64,000 bases of DNA, from positions 1,116,001 to 1,180,000 of the forward strand of contig NZ_VTVE01000001.1 in NCBI RefSeq assembly GCF_010906925.1. The letters run 5' to 3'. Origin of the DNA: Pseudobutyrivibrio xylanivorans (lineage in GTDB: Bacteria > Bacillota > Clostridia > Lachnospirales > Lachnospiraceae). Shown one piece after another: positions 9,201 to 20,049 of this stretch (the stretch's first letter is position 1; every line of letters begins with the position of its first letter). Both the position numbers and the translations under genes were made by a program. A model generated the notes under the pieces. The model had not been told where the DNA came from. It searched no databases and was given only the letters and a program-made list of their open reading frames with translations.

Positions 9201-10010
9201 ATGAAACCGGGAGTATTCATTGCCAAAAGAAAAAATGGTGAAGTCTATTATCGATGCAACATCACCTATAGTGGAAAACATATTAGTCTAGGAAGCTTCA
9301 ACACAGAAAAAGAATGTAACCTCGCATATAAAGAAGCTTGGAAGATTCTAAAAGATACAAAAATAACTATTCTTAATCTGCAATCAACCATAAAATATCT
9401 AAAATTCGAAAAAGGTATCACCCTTCTTAATTTTAGAGACAATCAAATTTACATTAAGAATCCAATATATCTGCAAAAGAACTATTTCAACTATTATCTC
9501 ACTCCAGGCACTGTCCTAAAGTTTGATAATGATGATTTATTCTATTATTCTAGCCATAAGATTCAAAATCGTGGCGGTCACATGTTTGTAAGCGATTACG
9601 GCTTGCAGTACAACATATTAGGCCGCTATGGAATCAAGCCTTATGCCATAAAAGGCAAGGATTATTCTTTTGCCAATGGAGACGAAACTGATTATCGCTA
9701 CTCCAATATTATCATAATCAACAAATATCACGGTGTATTTAAAGAAATAAAAAGAGGCAAGCCAATATATACTGCTAAAATACATCTGAACGGCGACTTT
9801 ATCGTAGGACGATACAGTACAGAAGCCACAGCAGCTGTAGCATACAACAAAGCAGTTGATTTGTGTAAAGCTCGAGGAATGACCAAATCATTCCCAACTA
9901 ATTTCATAACCGAATACACCCCTAGAGAATATGCTGACATATATACGGAAATTAAAATATCATCTCACCTATATAAGTTTTTCAAAAACAAAAACTTTAG
10001 AGATGCCTAG
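9201..10010 (+). CDS. Protein with two AP2-like domains around a degenerate HNH-like core
   Basis: 269 aa, unknown role. Residues 1-50 (GVFIAKRKNGEVYYRCNI, then LGSFNTEKECNLAYKEA) and about 178-232 (GVFKEIKRGKPIYTAKI, then VGRYSTEATAAVAYNKA) each look like the AP2 DNA-binding fold common in homing endonucleases. Between them, YSFANGDETDYRYSNIIIIN recalls the end of an HNH nuclease motif (H-NGDKLDNR-NL) but lacks the usual catalytic histidines. So it could be a DNA-binding protein descended from an AP2-HNH endonuclease. A GGGAGG ribosome site supports the start. It is a single plus-strand gene between divergent azlC and convergent ilvC. Codon use matches the host. Confidence 0.6.
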   Translation: MKPGVFIAKRKNGEVYYRCNITYSGKHISLGSFNTEKECNLAYKEAWKILKDTKITILNLQSTIKYLKFEKGITLLNFRDNQIYIKNPIYLQKNYFNYYLTPGTVLKFDNDDLFYYSSHKIQNRGGHMFVSDYGLQYNILGRYGIKPYAIKGKDYSFANGDETDYRYSNIIIINKYHGVFKEIKRGKPIYTAKIHLNGDFIVGRYSTEATAAVAYNKAVDLCKARGMTKSFPTNFITEYTPREYADIYTEIKISSHLYKFFKNKNFRDA

Positions 10011-10054
10011 ATCAATATGAAACGAATAAGTATCTTAAATATTTAGTCAAAAAT

Positions 10055-10126
10055 AGCCACCCCTAGCTATCAAGCTCATAATATTGCTAAGCAATACCTG
10101 AGGCTTAATAGCATAACGAGGTGGCT
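10055..10126. terminator. Long bidirectional hairpin terminator between the AP2 gene and ilvC
   Basis: Nested pairing: AGCCACC with GGTGGCT outside, then GCTATCAAGC with GCTTAATAGC (one wobble), CTCA with TGAG, and ATTGC with GCAAT at the tip. On the minus strand it is followed by ATTTTT. It separates two convergent genes. Confidence 0.65.
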
Positions 10127-10138
10127 CATTTATTATTC

Positions 10139-11179
<1,041 letters not shown>

Positions 11180-11224
11180 CTATTTATTATATAAATTATA
11201 TTTACCTATATTAAAGAAACTAAT

Positions 11225-11725
11225 CTACAGAATAACTACATCATCTGTACCACGGCTAAGTCCTGTAAGACCTGTACGTGCAAGCTCTAAAATATCGTAT
11301 GCTCCAAGCATATCTAAGAACGCCTCAAGCTTATCCTGATTTCCTGTAACCTCAAGAATCATAGAATCATGTGTGACATCTACAACCTTACCATGGAAAA
11401 TCTCTACGATAGTAAGAACGTCCTGTCGCTCCATATTAGTAGCTGAAATCTTAACAAGCATAAGTTCTCTCTTAACAGACATGCCATGCTCTAATACCTT
11501 GACATCAACCACCTCTGTAAGTTTTGAAACTTGCTTTTCAATCTGCTCGAGAATCATCTCGTCTCCATGTGTCACTATAGTAACTCTAGTGTATCTAGGG
11601 TCTGCTGTAACACCCGCTGAAAAACTATCGATGTTGTAACCTCTGCGTGAAAATAAGCCAGAAATGCGACTTGTAAGACCTGGTGTGTTCTCTACAAGAA
11701 TAGATAGAACCTTCTTAGACTCCAT
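11225..11725 (-). CDS. ilvN: Acetolactate synthase small (regulatory) subunit
   Basis: 166 aa with an N-terminal ACT domain (LSILVENTPGLTSRISGLFSRRGYN) and a C-terminal ALS_ss_C domain ending in LARTGLTGLSRG. It binds the catalytic IlvB subunit and confers valine feedback inhibition. The ATG at 11725 is chosen because AGGAGT lies 10 nt upstream; a longer GTG-initiated reading frame to 11761 adds residues unlike the family and has no ribosome site. It is followed by ilvC. The catalytic subunit must be encoded elsewhere. Confidence 0.94.
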   Translation of the reverse strand: MESKKVLSILVENTPGLTSRISGLFSRRGYNIDSFSAGVTADPRYTRVTIVTHGDEMILEQIEKQVSKLTEVVDVKVLEHGMSVKRELMLVKISATNMERQDVLTIVEIFHGKVVDVTHDSMILEVTGNQDKLEAFLDMLGAYDILELARTGLTGLSRGTDDVVIL

Positions 11726-11822
11726 AAATAAATATACTCCTAACAACAAAAAATTTTCCACTTTAGTGGTTTACAGTATAAAATCATTAAAAAAATTCTA
11801 TCACAAACAAATACAATGTCAA

Positions 11823-11854
11823 CCCAAATATAGCCCAAATATAATCCAAATATA
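11823..11854 (-). repeat. Three 11-bp tandem repeats upstream of ilvN
   Basis: The unit YCCAAATATA plus one base repeats three times head to tail on the plus strand, at one helical turn. It sits between the terminator of the phosphopantetheinyl transferase gene and the ilvN leader, so it may be an operator or a curved-DNA element. No known regulator motif was recognised. Confidence 0.5.
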
Positions 11855-11891
11855 AAAAAAGCTCTGTCAGCTGTCAAAAGCTACAGAGCTT
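11854..11891 (-). terminator. Terminator of the phosphopantetheinyl transferase gene
   Basis: A 9-bp stem (AAGCTCTGT with ACAGAGCTT) with a T-rich tail on the minus strand, directly after the stop at 11905. Confidence 0.85.
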
Positions 11892-11904
11892 ACGCAAAAC
11901 ATAT

Positions 11905-12561
11905 TTAATAATACTTTCCATCATAAGGATTAAACAGTCCCATTTGAATCTGCTGTCTATTGTCCTCATAGCAAAGAGTAATATAAAAATCTCTAAATTC
12001 AAAGCCTTGCTTAGTCCATTCTATCTTACCCTTCTCACAATCGCAGTACTCACTATAATCCACCCACTGAAGAATCTGCATAAGCGGTCTATCCATCATC
12101 TTGCTAGTGGCCTCCTTAAAGGTCCATACCTCAGTAAATTTTTTATTTAACTCATTCTTTTTTACTGATTCTAAATATTCTAAATCATATTTAGTAAAAA
12201 ATCTTTTTACCAAATCCGGATCATAAGGCCTAATTCTTTCTACATCAATTCCAACAGGCTTGTCAGAAATAGCTGCAACTGCAAAGAAATTAGAATGGGA
12301 AATACTAAACTCCACATTTTTAGGCTGTATAAAAATTGGCTTCCCTTGGGATGTGGTGGAATAGACATAAGGTCTTTGGATATGATTTTCCCAGAGTAAT
12401 TTTTCAAGAAGATGCGCAGCTCCAAGTCGCTCACATTTCCCCTTAAGTGTTTTAGCCTCGTCAACATGAGCCCTTCTTTGCGGACTAATCATGTCGTATA
12501 CTTCGTCAAATATAAAAGGATTTTGTAGTGGTTCACAATTGTACGCTGCCGCCTTTATCAT
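11905..12561 (-). CDS. 4'-phosphopantetheinyl transferase (Sfp family)
   Basis: 218 aa, Sfp-type length. It transfers phosphopantetheine from CoA to a serine of carrier proteins (acyl, peptidyl or aryl carriers). The key motifs are SISHS, VGIDVERIRP with the Mg-binding Asp and Glu, and WTFKEATSKM. The start follows a GGGGGATGAATT site of the G-run type seen at several genes in this window. It stands alone on the minus strand and has its own terminator. No synthetase or carrier gene is nearby, so the target carrier is unknown. Confidence 0.9.
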   Translation of the reverse strand: MIKAAAYNCEPLQNPFIFDEVYDMISPQRRAHVDEAKTLKGKCERLGAAHLLEKLLWENHIQRPYVYSTTSQGKPIFIQPKNVEFSISHSNFFAVAAISDKPVGIDVERIRPYDPDLVKRFFTKYDLEYLESVKKNELNKKFTEVWTFKEATSKMMDRPLMQILQWVDYSEYCDCEKGKIEWTKQGFEFRDFYITLCYEDNRQQIQMGLFNPYDGKYY

Positions 12562-12669
12562 AATTCATCCCCCGTGATTATCTCTAATAATATGATATCA
12601 CAATAAAAAATAAGTATGGTAAAATTAAGAAGAATTAAAAAACTTTTCACACTTATTAAGAGGCAAGTT

Positions 12670-13833
12670 ATGAAAATACTTATATTTGAAATGAAAACTG
12701 TTTGTTATAATTCATATCTTTATTTTGGAGATGCCCTAGGAAATGCTCTTACAGCCCTAGGTCACAGTGTAGAATACTTCAAAATAGACGAGGACGCCCT
12801 TGACGATTTAGAAAGATACGTCGGCACATCCTACGACCTTTTAATTGATTTTAATTCAGACTTACCTCGAGCACTTATGGACGATGATTCGTACTTTCTC
12901 GACCATATCGATGCACCATTTTTCGATGTAATTTTAGATCACCCACTGTACCATCACGATACATTGAAAAATAAGCTGAAGAATTTCCATGTGGTCTGTT
13001 TGGACGAAAGACATAAAGAATATATTCAAAAGTACTATCCTCATATTAAATCCGTAACAGTGACTCCTATGACAGGTGAGCTAGCATTTGGTCAGGACTC
13101 AATCGCCTGGGATAATTATGAGACTCGTCCATACGATATTATTTTTTCAGGCACTTACACAGATCCTACCAGAATAGAGACTGCCATAAACAAAATGCCA
13201 GAATTAATAAGCAATAATGTCTATGAGCTGATTGATATGATGAAGGTAGACAACAGTCTTACTATAGAAGATGCGGTTGATAGATTGGCTGAAAATGAAT
13301 TCTATGACTATATCAATTCAGACAAGCCTCTTCACACTCAGATATTCTATCTAGCCGATACGTATATACGGTGTATTAACCGAAAAAAGCTAGTGCAGGC
13401 CCTAGATAGATGTAATAGTAAAATCCATCTTTTTGGAGGTCTATGGGAAGAATTAGAGCTAAAAAATGCAGTGATTCACAAAGAGATACCTTTCAATCTC
13501 ACATTTACCGTATTTGCGAAATCAAAAATATCAATCAATATAATGCCTGGATTCAAGGCCGGAAGTCACGACAGGGTATTTTCTGCCCAGTTAAATGGTG
13601 CAGTTAGCCTTACAGACCCTACCACATTACTTCTTGACGAATATAGAGATAATGAAAACATTCTATTTTTTGATTTAGATAATATTGATGATGTAACTGA
13701 TAAGGTTAACAGCTCACTATCGGATTTAGGCACACTAAAAAAAATAGCCCAAGCAGGCTATGAGATTTCCTCTCATAAGCATACTTGGACCAATATTGCA
13801 AAAATAATAATAAGTGCTATTAACAGGGATTAA
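12670..13833 (+). CDS. CgeB-like glycosyltransferase
   Basis: 387 aa, two-domain protein like the CgeB/DUF3880 plus Glyco_trans_1_2 group. The N-terminal part (MKILIFEMKTVCYNSYLYFGDAL) resembles a GT-B acceptor domain. The C-terminal part carries IHLFGGLWEE, INIMPGFKAGSHDRVFSAQLNG and LLLDEY, typical of the donor-sugar half. It probably adds sugars to a surface or spore-like glycan, but the substrate cannot be told. The ATG at 12670 has AAGAGG upstream; an upstream ATG at 12616 lacks one. It converges with the aldolase gene, the two stop codons overlapping by 4 bp at TTAA. Confidence 0.72.
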   Translation: MKILIFEMKTVCYNSYLYFGDALGNALTALGHSVEYFKIDEDALDDLERYVGTSYDLLIDFNSDLPRALMDDDSYFLDHIDAPFFDVILDHPLYHHDTLKNKLKNFHVVCLDERHKEYIQKYYPHIKSVTVTPMTGELAFGQDSIAWDNYETRPYDIIFSGTYTDPTRIETAINKMPELISNNVYELIDMMKVDNSLTIEDAVDRLAENEFYDYINSDKPLHTQIFYLADTYIRCINRKKLVQALDRCNSKIHLFGGLWEELELKNAVIHKEIPFNLTFTVFAKSKISINIMPGFKAGSHDRVFSAQLNGAVSLTDPTTLLLDEYRDNENILFFDLDNIDDVTDKVNSSLSDLGTLKKIAQAGYEISSHKHTWTNIAKIIISAINRD

Positions 13834-14804
13834 TCCAAATTAAGCATCTCCTGATAGAATGCGAAGTAATCCTTTCTAGCCTGCTTAGTAAATTCAATAG
13901 CAGTTCTAGGATGCTGGTTTAAAAGTCCTGTTGTAAGATACTGCATATCGTATCCCCATACAACGCCCTGTTCCTTAAGAGGCATCATATAGTCCTCTAC
14001 AAATTTAATAGCATATCTCTCCTTATATTTTGGATTCTTAAGGAAGCCCAAAAGGAGCTCCATAGCGCAGTTACCTGCTCCACGACCCATAGAATTATAG
14101 GTAGCATCAAGAAAATCTACATTATCACCGCAAGCCTCAATAGTATTAGCAAATGCAAGCTTCTGATTGTCATGAGCATGCATACCAACCTTTTTGCCAT
14201 ATTTTGCAGCTGCATTGCAGTATAAATCTGCGATACGCTCAATCTGCTCTGGATATAATGAACCATAGCTATCTACAATATAAACACATGAGATAGGTGT
14301 CTGGCATACAATATCAAGAGCTGCCTTAATGTCCTCTTTTGAAGAAGTAGATATGGCCATGATATTACATGTAGTCTCATATCCCTTTTTGTCAGCATCT
14401 TCAATCATCTCTACTGCACCAGGAAGCTGGTGTAAATAAGTAGCTACACGAATTAAATCAACAGGGCTCTCTGCCTTTGGATGAATATCTTCCTTGTAGT
14501 TACATCTTCCAACATCTGCCATAATGGCAATCTTAAGATCTGTGTCGTTATCACCAACGATTTTTCTAATATATTCATCAGATGAAAACTTCCATGGTCC
14601 AAATTTTGACTCATCGAACTGTTCCTTATCAGCACGATAACCCATCTCCATGTAGTCGACTCCTGCCTTGATATTAGTTAAATAAAGAGCCTTTGCAAAC
14701 TCATCAGAAAAATAAAAGTCATTAACAAGACCTCCATCTCTAAGTGTTGCATCAACTACACGTATGCTCTCTCGTACCTCGAGAAGCTTTGAAACCTCTT
14801 TCAT
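13830..14804 (-). CDS. DRE-TIM metallolyase (aldolase of the HMGL-like family)
   Basis: 324 aa TIM-barrel lyase of the HMGL-like family. The signature VVDATLRDGGLVNDF gives the catalytic Arg and metal-binding Asp, and GMHAHDNQKLA gives the two metal-binding His. A GXGXGN-like stretch (MGRGAGNCAMELLL) is present. Relatives include 4-hydroxy-2-oxovalerate aldolase and citramalate synthases, but the sequence is too short for the synthases. The ATG at 14804 is chosen because GGAGG stands 7 nt upstream; the longer frame to 14876 runs through the neighbouring terminator. The substrate is unknown. Confidence 0.8.
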   Translation of the reverse strand: MKEVSKLLEVRESIRVVDATLRDGGLVNDFYFSDEFAKALYLTNIKAGVDYMEMGYRADKEQFDESKFGPWKFSSDEYIRKIVGDNDTDLKIAIMADVGRCNYKEDIHPKAESPVDLIRVATYLHQLPGAVEMIEDADKKGYETTCNIMAISTSSKEDIKAALDIVCQTPISCVYIVDSYGSLYPEQIERIADLYCNAAAKYGKKVGMHAHDNQKLAFANTIEACGDNVDFLDATYNSMGRGAGNCAMELLLGFLKNPKYKERYAIKFVEDYMMPLKEQGVVWGYDMQYLTTGLLNQHPRTAIEFTKQARKDYFAFYQEMLNLD

Positions 14805-14860
14805 CTTATGTCCTCCATTCACTTTAGCGATTAAAAGCATTAAAGCGATTATACGACTAA

Positions 14861-14929
14861 AAAACCCATTCGTCAATGCTCATTTTCCCCAGCCAGTTGG
14901 CCGGGGAAACGAAACACTGCAAATGGGTT
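14861..14929 (-). terminator. Terminator downstream of chemoreceptor 1
   Basis: An outer stem AACCCATT with AATGGGTT encloses an inner GC-rich hairpin (TTCCCC with GGGGAA, extended by GCC/GGC), followed by T residues on the minus strand. Confidence 0.75.
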
Positions 14930-14930
14930 A

Positions 14931-16724
14931 TTAAACAACTTCAAATTTCATTGTGCTCTCACTTAACTGCTTAGTAACGATGCCGTTTTGATCCATAGCA
15001 TCTGTAATACCCTGAATCTCACTAACAATTGTTGTAGAAGCTGTAGCAGACATGTTGATTGCATATGAGCTTTCCTGAAGTGAATTAGCAATATCCTCAA
15101 TTCTAACTGACATTGCATCCATTACCTCGTTAAGCTTGTTAGCCTTGTCTGTAAATGAGCCAAGCATTTCATCAATCACTGATGCAGTATCTTCGAACTT
15201 AGCTCCAGTATCTACAAATGAATCGTAATCCGATAATACGTTTTCATTTATAAAATCGATAACCTGAATAGCATTATCAGAAAGTTCCTTAACAGCTGTT
15301 GTAACTCTAGCAGAAATCTCCTGGATATTACCAGCAGCCTCTCTAGAATTAGCAGCAAGCTTACTAATCTCATCAGCAACTACTGCAAAGCCCTTACCTG
15401 CCTCACCAGCTCTTGCAGCCTCAATCGATGCATTAAGTGCAAGTAAGTTTGTCTGACTAGCAATATCAAGAATATCATTTGTTAAATCGCTAATCTGATT
15501 AACCTGCTCTGATTCCTTAACAGAAGCCTCAAGCACCTTCGATAATTCTTCGATTTTAGCACCTGTGCTATCCTTTTTATCAGCTGCATCCTTTTTAATA
15601 GTATCAGCCTCAGACTTGATTAGCTCAGCTCTCTCAGCGCCATTTTGTGATTCGCTGTAAATAGCATCTGTAGCCTCTCTAACGAGCTTAAGCTTATCCT
15701 CTAAGTCAACTGTAGAATTGGCAACATTTTCCATTGAAGCCACAAGCTCTTCCATAGCTGCCGAAGTATTTGTAACATTGTCACTTGTGCTCTTAATCTT
15801 CTCCATAACCTTGTCAGATGATGTAGAAAGAACAGCCGCGCCACTCTTTACATCCTTAATTACATTCTGCAAAGTCTCAATGAAAAGATTTATATTATTG
15901 CGAACCATGGCAAGCTCAGTCTTAGTCTTAGTGTTAATACGTGAGGTCAAATCTCCAGTACCATTATTGATATTATTTACAATAGTCTGTAATTCAGAAG
16001 ACATACCTCTAATTACTTTATTTACTCTAAGATTTGTCAAAATAAAGCTAAGAATAATCAGTATGACAACCACACCCATAACTACATATCCCTGTACAGA
16101 TGCCTGGTTGATATATGTAGTCATATAAGCTGCAAATCCATCATTTAGACCCACAATAGCCTGATCAACCAATTCAAGAGATTTGTATACCTCATCAAGT
16201 GACCAAGCGTAGTTGTTAGAATAAAGAACAACAGCCTCCTTCATCTCACGATTATATAAATACTTTTGAAGGCTACCAGCCTTGGCTTTGTAGTCAGCAA
16301 CATTGTCTCTTAAATCATCAATAATCTGCTGACCATCAGCAATATTAGATACAATAAGGCATGTATCTAAATACTCAAGTCTCGCCTCTGTATCTGCCAT
16401 ATACTTGTCAAACTCCTGAAACTCTGCAGGAATCACAACTGCTCCAGCCTGGGCCTTTCCCATATACCTATTAATTTCTGCGGAAATGTGGATAATATCC
16501 TCTTTTAACGCAGAAGCCTCTGTAGAACATTTTAATTGATTTTCACTAGCTAAAAGCGCCTGACTTTTAACGCTATTCATTGCAAAATGCGAAATAACAA
16601 CATAAGCAATAAATGCCGCTAAAATAACTAAATACACTGCTACGTTTTGAAAAACGATAGATTGAATAAATTTTCCACTCTGCTCCCCTTTGCGACTTCT
16701 TCTAGAAGATACTCTTTTTCCCAT
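14931..16724 (-). CDS. Methyl-accepting chemotaxis protein 1
   Basis: 597 aa membrane chemoreceptor. TM1 is near residues 24-45, an extracellular helical sensor follows (with AEINRYMG), then TM2 near 213-235, HAMP, and the cytoplasmic methylation/signalling domain with the conserved tip [16 protein letters not shown] near 430-450. It should couple a ligand to CheA/CheW and flagellar control. The ATG at 16724 has GGAAGGG 6 nt upstream. It is closely related to the gene that follows at 16951-18810 and most probably arose by tandem duplication. Each copy has its own terminator. The ligand is unknown. Confidence 0.93.
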   Translation of the reverse strand: MGKRVSSRRSRKGEQSGKFIQSIVFQNVAVYLVILAAFIAYVVISHFAMNSVKSQALLASENQLKCSTEASALKEDIIHISAEINRYMGKAQAGAVVIPAEFQEFDKYMADTEARLEYLDTCLIVSNIADGQQIIDDLRDNVADYKAKAGSLQKYLYNREMKEAVVLYSNNYAWSLDEVYKSLELVDQAIVGLNDGFAAYMTTYINQASVQGYVVMGVVVILIILSFILTNLRVNKVIRGMSSELQTIVNNINNGTGDLTSRINTKTKTELAMVRNNINLFIETLQNVIKDVKSGAAVLSTSSDKVMEKIKSTSDNVTNTSAAMEELVASMENVANSTVDLEDKLKLVREATDAIYSESQNGAERAELIKSEADTIKKDAADKKDSTGAKIEELSKVLEASVKESEQVNQISDLTNDILDIASQTNLLALNASIEAARAGEAGKGFAVVADEISKLAANSREAAGNIQEISARVTTAVKELSDNAIQVIDFINENVLSDYDSFVDTGAKFEDTASVIDEMLGSFTDKANKLNEVMDAMSVRIEDIANSLQESSYAINMSATASTTIVSEIQGITDAMDQNGIVTKQLSESTMKFEVV

Positions 16725-16902
16725 TATTATCCCTTCCTTTTCATAGATTTTGCCACAGAATTTATTCAATACACTTTAGTGTTATTAAATTGTACACTTT
16801 TATAATCGGATATTAAAGATTAATTGTTAATTTTTTCTTGCCAATTTTTTCATTTTATAAAAATATAACAAAAGAGCCACCTGTCTACTATGATTTTAGT
16901 AT

Positions 16903-16933
16903 AAAAAAAGCCCTTGGCTAATCTGCCAAGGGC
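16903..16933 (-). terminator. Terminator of chemoreceptor 2
   Basis: A perfect 9-bp stem (GCCCTTGGC with GCCAAGGGC) with loop TAATCT and seven T residues on the minus strand, 18 bp after the stop. Confidence 0.9.
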
Positions 16934-16950
16934 CCTTAAAAATTTATATC

Positions 16951-18810
16951 TTATACTATTTCAAATTTCTGGGTGCTTGCATTTAATTGCTTTGTAACAT
17001 CATTGTTCTGATCCATAGCATTATTGATACCCTGAATCTCGCCAACGATTTCTGTAGCAGCTGATGCAGATAGGTTAATCGCATCAGAGCTTTCTGATAC
17101 TGAAGAAGAAATAGTCTCAATACGAGTAGCCATCTCATTCATTACAGTATTAAGATTATCAGCTCTATCTCTAAAGTTAACCAGCATCTCATCAATCATT
17201 GTTGCAGTATTTTCATATTTAACACCAGTTTCTACGAATGAATCGTAATCCGATAATACGTTTTCATTGATAAAGTCAATAACCTGAATAGCATTATCAG
17301 AAAGTGTTTTAACAGCAGCCGTAACTCTAGAAGAAATCTCCTGAATATTTCCAGCAGTATCTCTTGAATTAGCAGCAAGTGAACTAATTTCATCAGCAAC
17401 AACTGCAAATCCCTTACCAGCCTCACCAGCTCTTGCAGCCTCAATAGAAGCATTAAGGGCAAGCAAATTAGTCTGGCTTGCAATATCAAGAATTTCATTT
17501 GTCAAATCACCAATCTGGTTAACCTGCTCAGATTCCTTAACTGACTCTTCAAGGACCTTAGCAAGCTCTTCCATCTTAGCACCGGTGCTTTCCTTTTTGC
17601 TATTTGCTTCACGCTTAATCAAATCAGCCTCATCCTTAATCTGATTTGCCTTTTCAGCTCCTTCAATTGCCTCAGCATCAATAGCCTTAGTAGCTTCTCT
17701 TACAGCCTCCAAATTATCTGTTAGTGTACCTGTTGTAGATGCAACATTTTCCATAGAAGCTGCCAGTTCTTCCATGGCTGCAGATGTATTTGTAACATTG
17801 TCACTTGCACTTTGAATCTTTGCCATTACACTATCAGATGAATTGCTTAAAACATTAGATCCGTCCTTTACATCCTTAATGATTCCTTGCAAGGTCGCTA
17901 TAAATTGATTAATACAATCAGTAACAAGAGCAAGCTCTGTCTTTGTTTTAGTATTAATACGTGTAGTTAAATCGCCCTTACCCTTGTTTATATTATTAAT
18001 AAACGCTTGAAGTTCATAAGAAATGTTAAGGATTACTTTATTAATTCTTACAAAGCTGATTATGAATCCAACAACTACAAATGCAAGAACAAAACCAAGT
18101 ACTATAAATGCTCTAACAATAGCCTGCTGCTTCTGTGCTTCTAGGTATGGAGCAAAATTATGTCCCATCCAAAGAATATCTTCATCGCACTTTGCCAAAG
18201 CTGCATTCATAGTGTCAATAGAAACACCATAATCACCACCTATTAACTGAACTGCTCCCATTATATCTCCAGCTATAATATTATCCCTCATCTGTATTGC
18301 ATATTCAGAGTAGGCTTTTACAGCATCATTTAATGCCGCTGTATCTTCTACACCAGTTGCACACTGCTGCTTTAGCATATCATTACCGGCAACGTACTCA
18401 AGCTTCTCTAACATTTCCTTGTTATACGAATCAAACATAGCAAAATCACTTGCTGATGCAGATTGTCCGCCCTCCAGAGAACCCATATATCTATTTATTT
18501 CTGCAGTCATGTGGATGGCGTCTGTTTTCAATACAGACATTTCATACAAAAGATCTGTCTCAGCAACACTACCACCGGAAGCAACGGAAACAACATTTGT
18601 CATACCTGAATACCATATGTACGCAAAAATAAGAAAGGCAATTATTATCAATCCATAGATAAGACCGTTCTGGAATGATATTGTCTGGAAGAAATTGCCC
18701 TTATTTTTCTTTACAACATTGGCAACAGCCTTAATGTTCTCCTTCTGTTCCTCAGAAAGATTTCCCTCAATTTTGTTAATGAATTCCTCTTTCTTTTCTT
18801 TCTTTGCCAT
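16951..18810 (-). CDS. Methyl-accepting chemotaxis protein 2
   Basis: 619 aa chemoreceptor, paralogue of the receptor at 14931. It has an N-terminal cytoplasmic stretch rich in Lys and Glu, TM1 near residues 50-70, a helical sensor region again with [10 protein letters not shown]2 near 235-255, HAMP and the signalling domain with [16 protein letters not shown]. The C-terminal halves of the two receptors are nearly the same, whereas the sensor regions differ, so they likely detect different ligands through the same signalling complex. Translation starts at an ATG with a GGGGG ribosome site 7 nt upstream. Confidence 0.93.
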   Translation of the reverse strand: MAKKEKKEEFINKIEGNLSEEQKENIKAVANVVKKNKGNFFQTISFQNGLIYGLIIIAFLIFAYIWYSGMTNVVSVASGGSVAETDLLYEMSVLKTDAIHMTAEINRYMGSLEGGQSASASDFAMFDSYNKEMLEKLEYVAGNDMLKQQCATGVEDTAALNDAVKAYSEYAIQMRDNIIAGDIMGAVQLIGGDYGVSIDTMNAALAKCDEDILWMGHNFAPYLEAQKQQAIVRAFIVLGFVLAFVVVGFIISFVRINKVILNISYELQAFINNINKGKGDLTTRINTKTKTELALVTDCINQFIATLQGIIKDVKDGSNVLSNSSDSVMAKIQSASDNVTNTSAAMEELAASMENVASTTGTLTDNLEAVREATKAIDAEAIEGAEKANQIKDEADLIKREANSKKESTGAKMEELAKVLEESVKESEQVNQIGDLTNEILDIASQTNLLALNASIEAARAGEAGKGFAVVADEISSLAANSRDTAGNIQEISSRVTAAVKTLSDNAIQVIDFINENVLSDYDSFVETGVKYENTATMIDEMLVNFRDRADNLNTVMNEMATRIETISSSVSESSDAINLSASAATEIVGEIQGINNAMDQNNDVTKQLNASTQKFEIV

Positions 18811-18928
18811 TGTTTTACCCCCATCATTTGAAATAAGTCCAATAATCTACTGCAAATCTAATTATAACCGCAGTTTTCCCAAATATGTTTTATATCACAA
18901 ATTATTCATTTATTTTTTCATTTTTTGA

Positions 18929-18960
18929 CAAAAAAATCCCTTGGCCAAAGCCAAGGGATT
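18929..18960 (-). terminator. Terminator after the GGGtGRT gene
   Basis: An 11-bp stem (AATCCCTTGGC with GCCAAGGGATT), loop CAAA, followed by T residues on the minus strand. It lies 59 bp downstream of the stop at 19019. Confidence 0.85.
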
Positions 18961-19018
18961 AATAAAATCAACTCCTATTTAACGGGAACCCGTCACCAGG
19001 GGTTATACTATTTCTTCT

Positions 19019-20029
19019 TTAGAACTTACCAGCAGTAGCAGCTTCCTCAACTGATACAGCTACAGCAACTGTAGCACCTACCATTGGGTTGTTACCCATA
19101 CCGATAAGACCCATCATCTCAACGTGTGCAGGAACTGAAGATGAACCAGCGAACTGAGCATCTGAGTGCATACGTCCAAGAGTATCTGTCATACCGTATG
19201 AAGCAGGACCTGCTGCCATGTTATCTGGGTGAAGTGTACGACCTGTACCACCACCTGATGCAACTGAGAAGTACTTCTTACCAAGGTCTACGCACTCCTT
19301 CTTGTATGTACCAGCTACTGGATGCTGGAAACGTGTAGGGTTTGTAGAGTTACCTGTGATAGAAACACCAACGTTCTCGTGGTGCATGATAGCAACACCT
19401 TCCTGAACATCGTCAGCGCCGTAGCACTTAACTGTTGCACGAAGACCATTTGAGTATGCCTTCTCAGAAACGATGTTAAGCTTTGCTTCCTTATAATCGT
19501 ACTTTGTCTCAACAAATGTGAAACCGTTGATACGTGAAATAATCTGTGCAGCGTCCTTACCAAGACCGTTAAGGATAACACGAAGTGGCTTCTGGCGAAC
19601 CTTGTTAGCCTTCTCAGCGATACCGATAGCACCCTCAGCTGCAGCGAATGACTCGTGACCTGCGAGGAAGCAGAAGCACTCTGTCTCCTCCTCAAGGAGC
19701 ATCTTACCAAGGTTACCATGTCCAAGACCTACCTTACGGTGATCAGCAACAGAACCTGGAATACAGAAAGACTGAAGTCCCTCTCCGATTGCAGCAGCTG
19801 CATCAGCAGCCTTGCGGCAACCCTTCTTAATTGCGATTGCAGCGCCTACAGTGTAAGCCCAGCAAGCATTCTCAAAGCAGATAGGCTGAATCTTCTTTAC
19901 CTGCTCGTATACATCAAGACCTGCGTCCTTTGTAATCTTCTCAGCTTCTTCGATTGAGCTGATACCGTACTTATTAAGAACTGCATTGATCTGATCAATT
20001 CTTCTTTCGTATGATTCAAATAAAGCCAT
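19019..20029 (-). CDS. GGGtGRT family protein
   Basis: 336 aa protein of the GGGtGRT family, named for its conserved motif, visible here as ASGGGTGRTLHPDN. Other glycine-rich stretches are GLGHGNLGK and GLIGMGNNPMVGATVAVAVS. The biochemical function is not established. It follows a NifU-like scaffold gene with a 20-bp gap, and this pairing recurs in anaerobic Firmicutes as far as I know, so a role linked to iron-sulfur clusters is a reasonable inference. No membrane segments are seen. The unusually strong codon bias suggests high expression. Confidence 0.85.
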   Translation of the reverse strand: MALFESYERRIDQINAVLNKYGISSIEEAEKITKDAGLDVYEQVKKIQPICFENACWAYTVGAAIAIKKGCRKAADAAAAIGEGLQSFCIPGSVADHRKVGLGHGNLGKMLLEEETECFCFLAGHESFAAAEGAIGIAEKANKVRQKPLRVILNGLGKDAAQIISRINGFTFVETKYDYKEAKLNIVSEKAYSNGLRATVKCYGADDVQEGVAIMHHENVGVSITGNSTNPTRFQHPVAGTYKKECVDLGKKYFSVASGGGTGRTLHPDNMAAGPASYGMTDTLGRMHSDAQFAGSSSVPAHVEMMGLIGMGNNPMVGATVAVAVSVEEAATAGKF

Positions 20030-20049
20030 TTTATTTCTCCTTTCCTATA

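Noticed and set aside
16770-16860. Sigma-28-type promoter (CCGAT box) before chemoreceptor 1
   Set aside because: A CCGATTAT sequence is present but the -35 fit and spacing are too weak, and chemoreceptor 2 has no clear equivalent.
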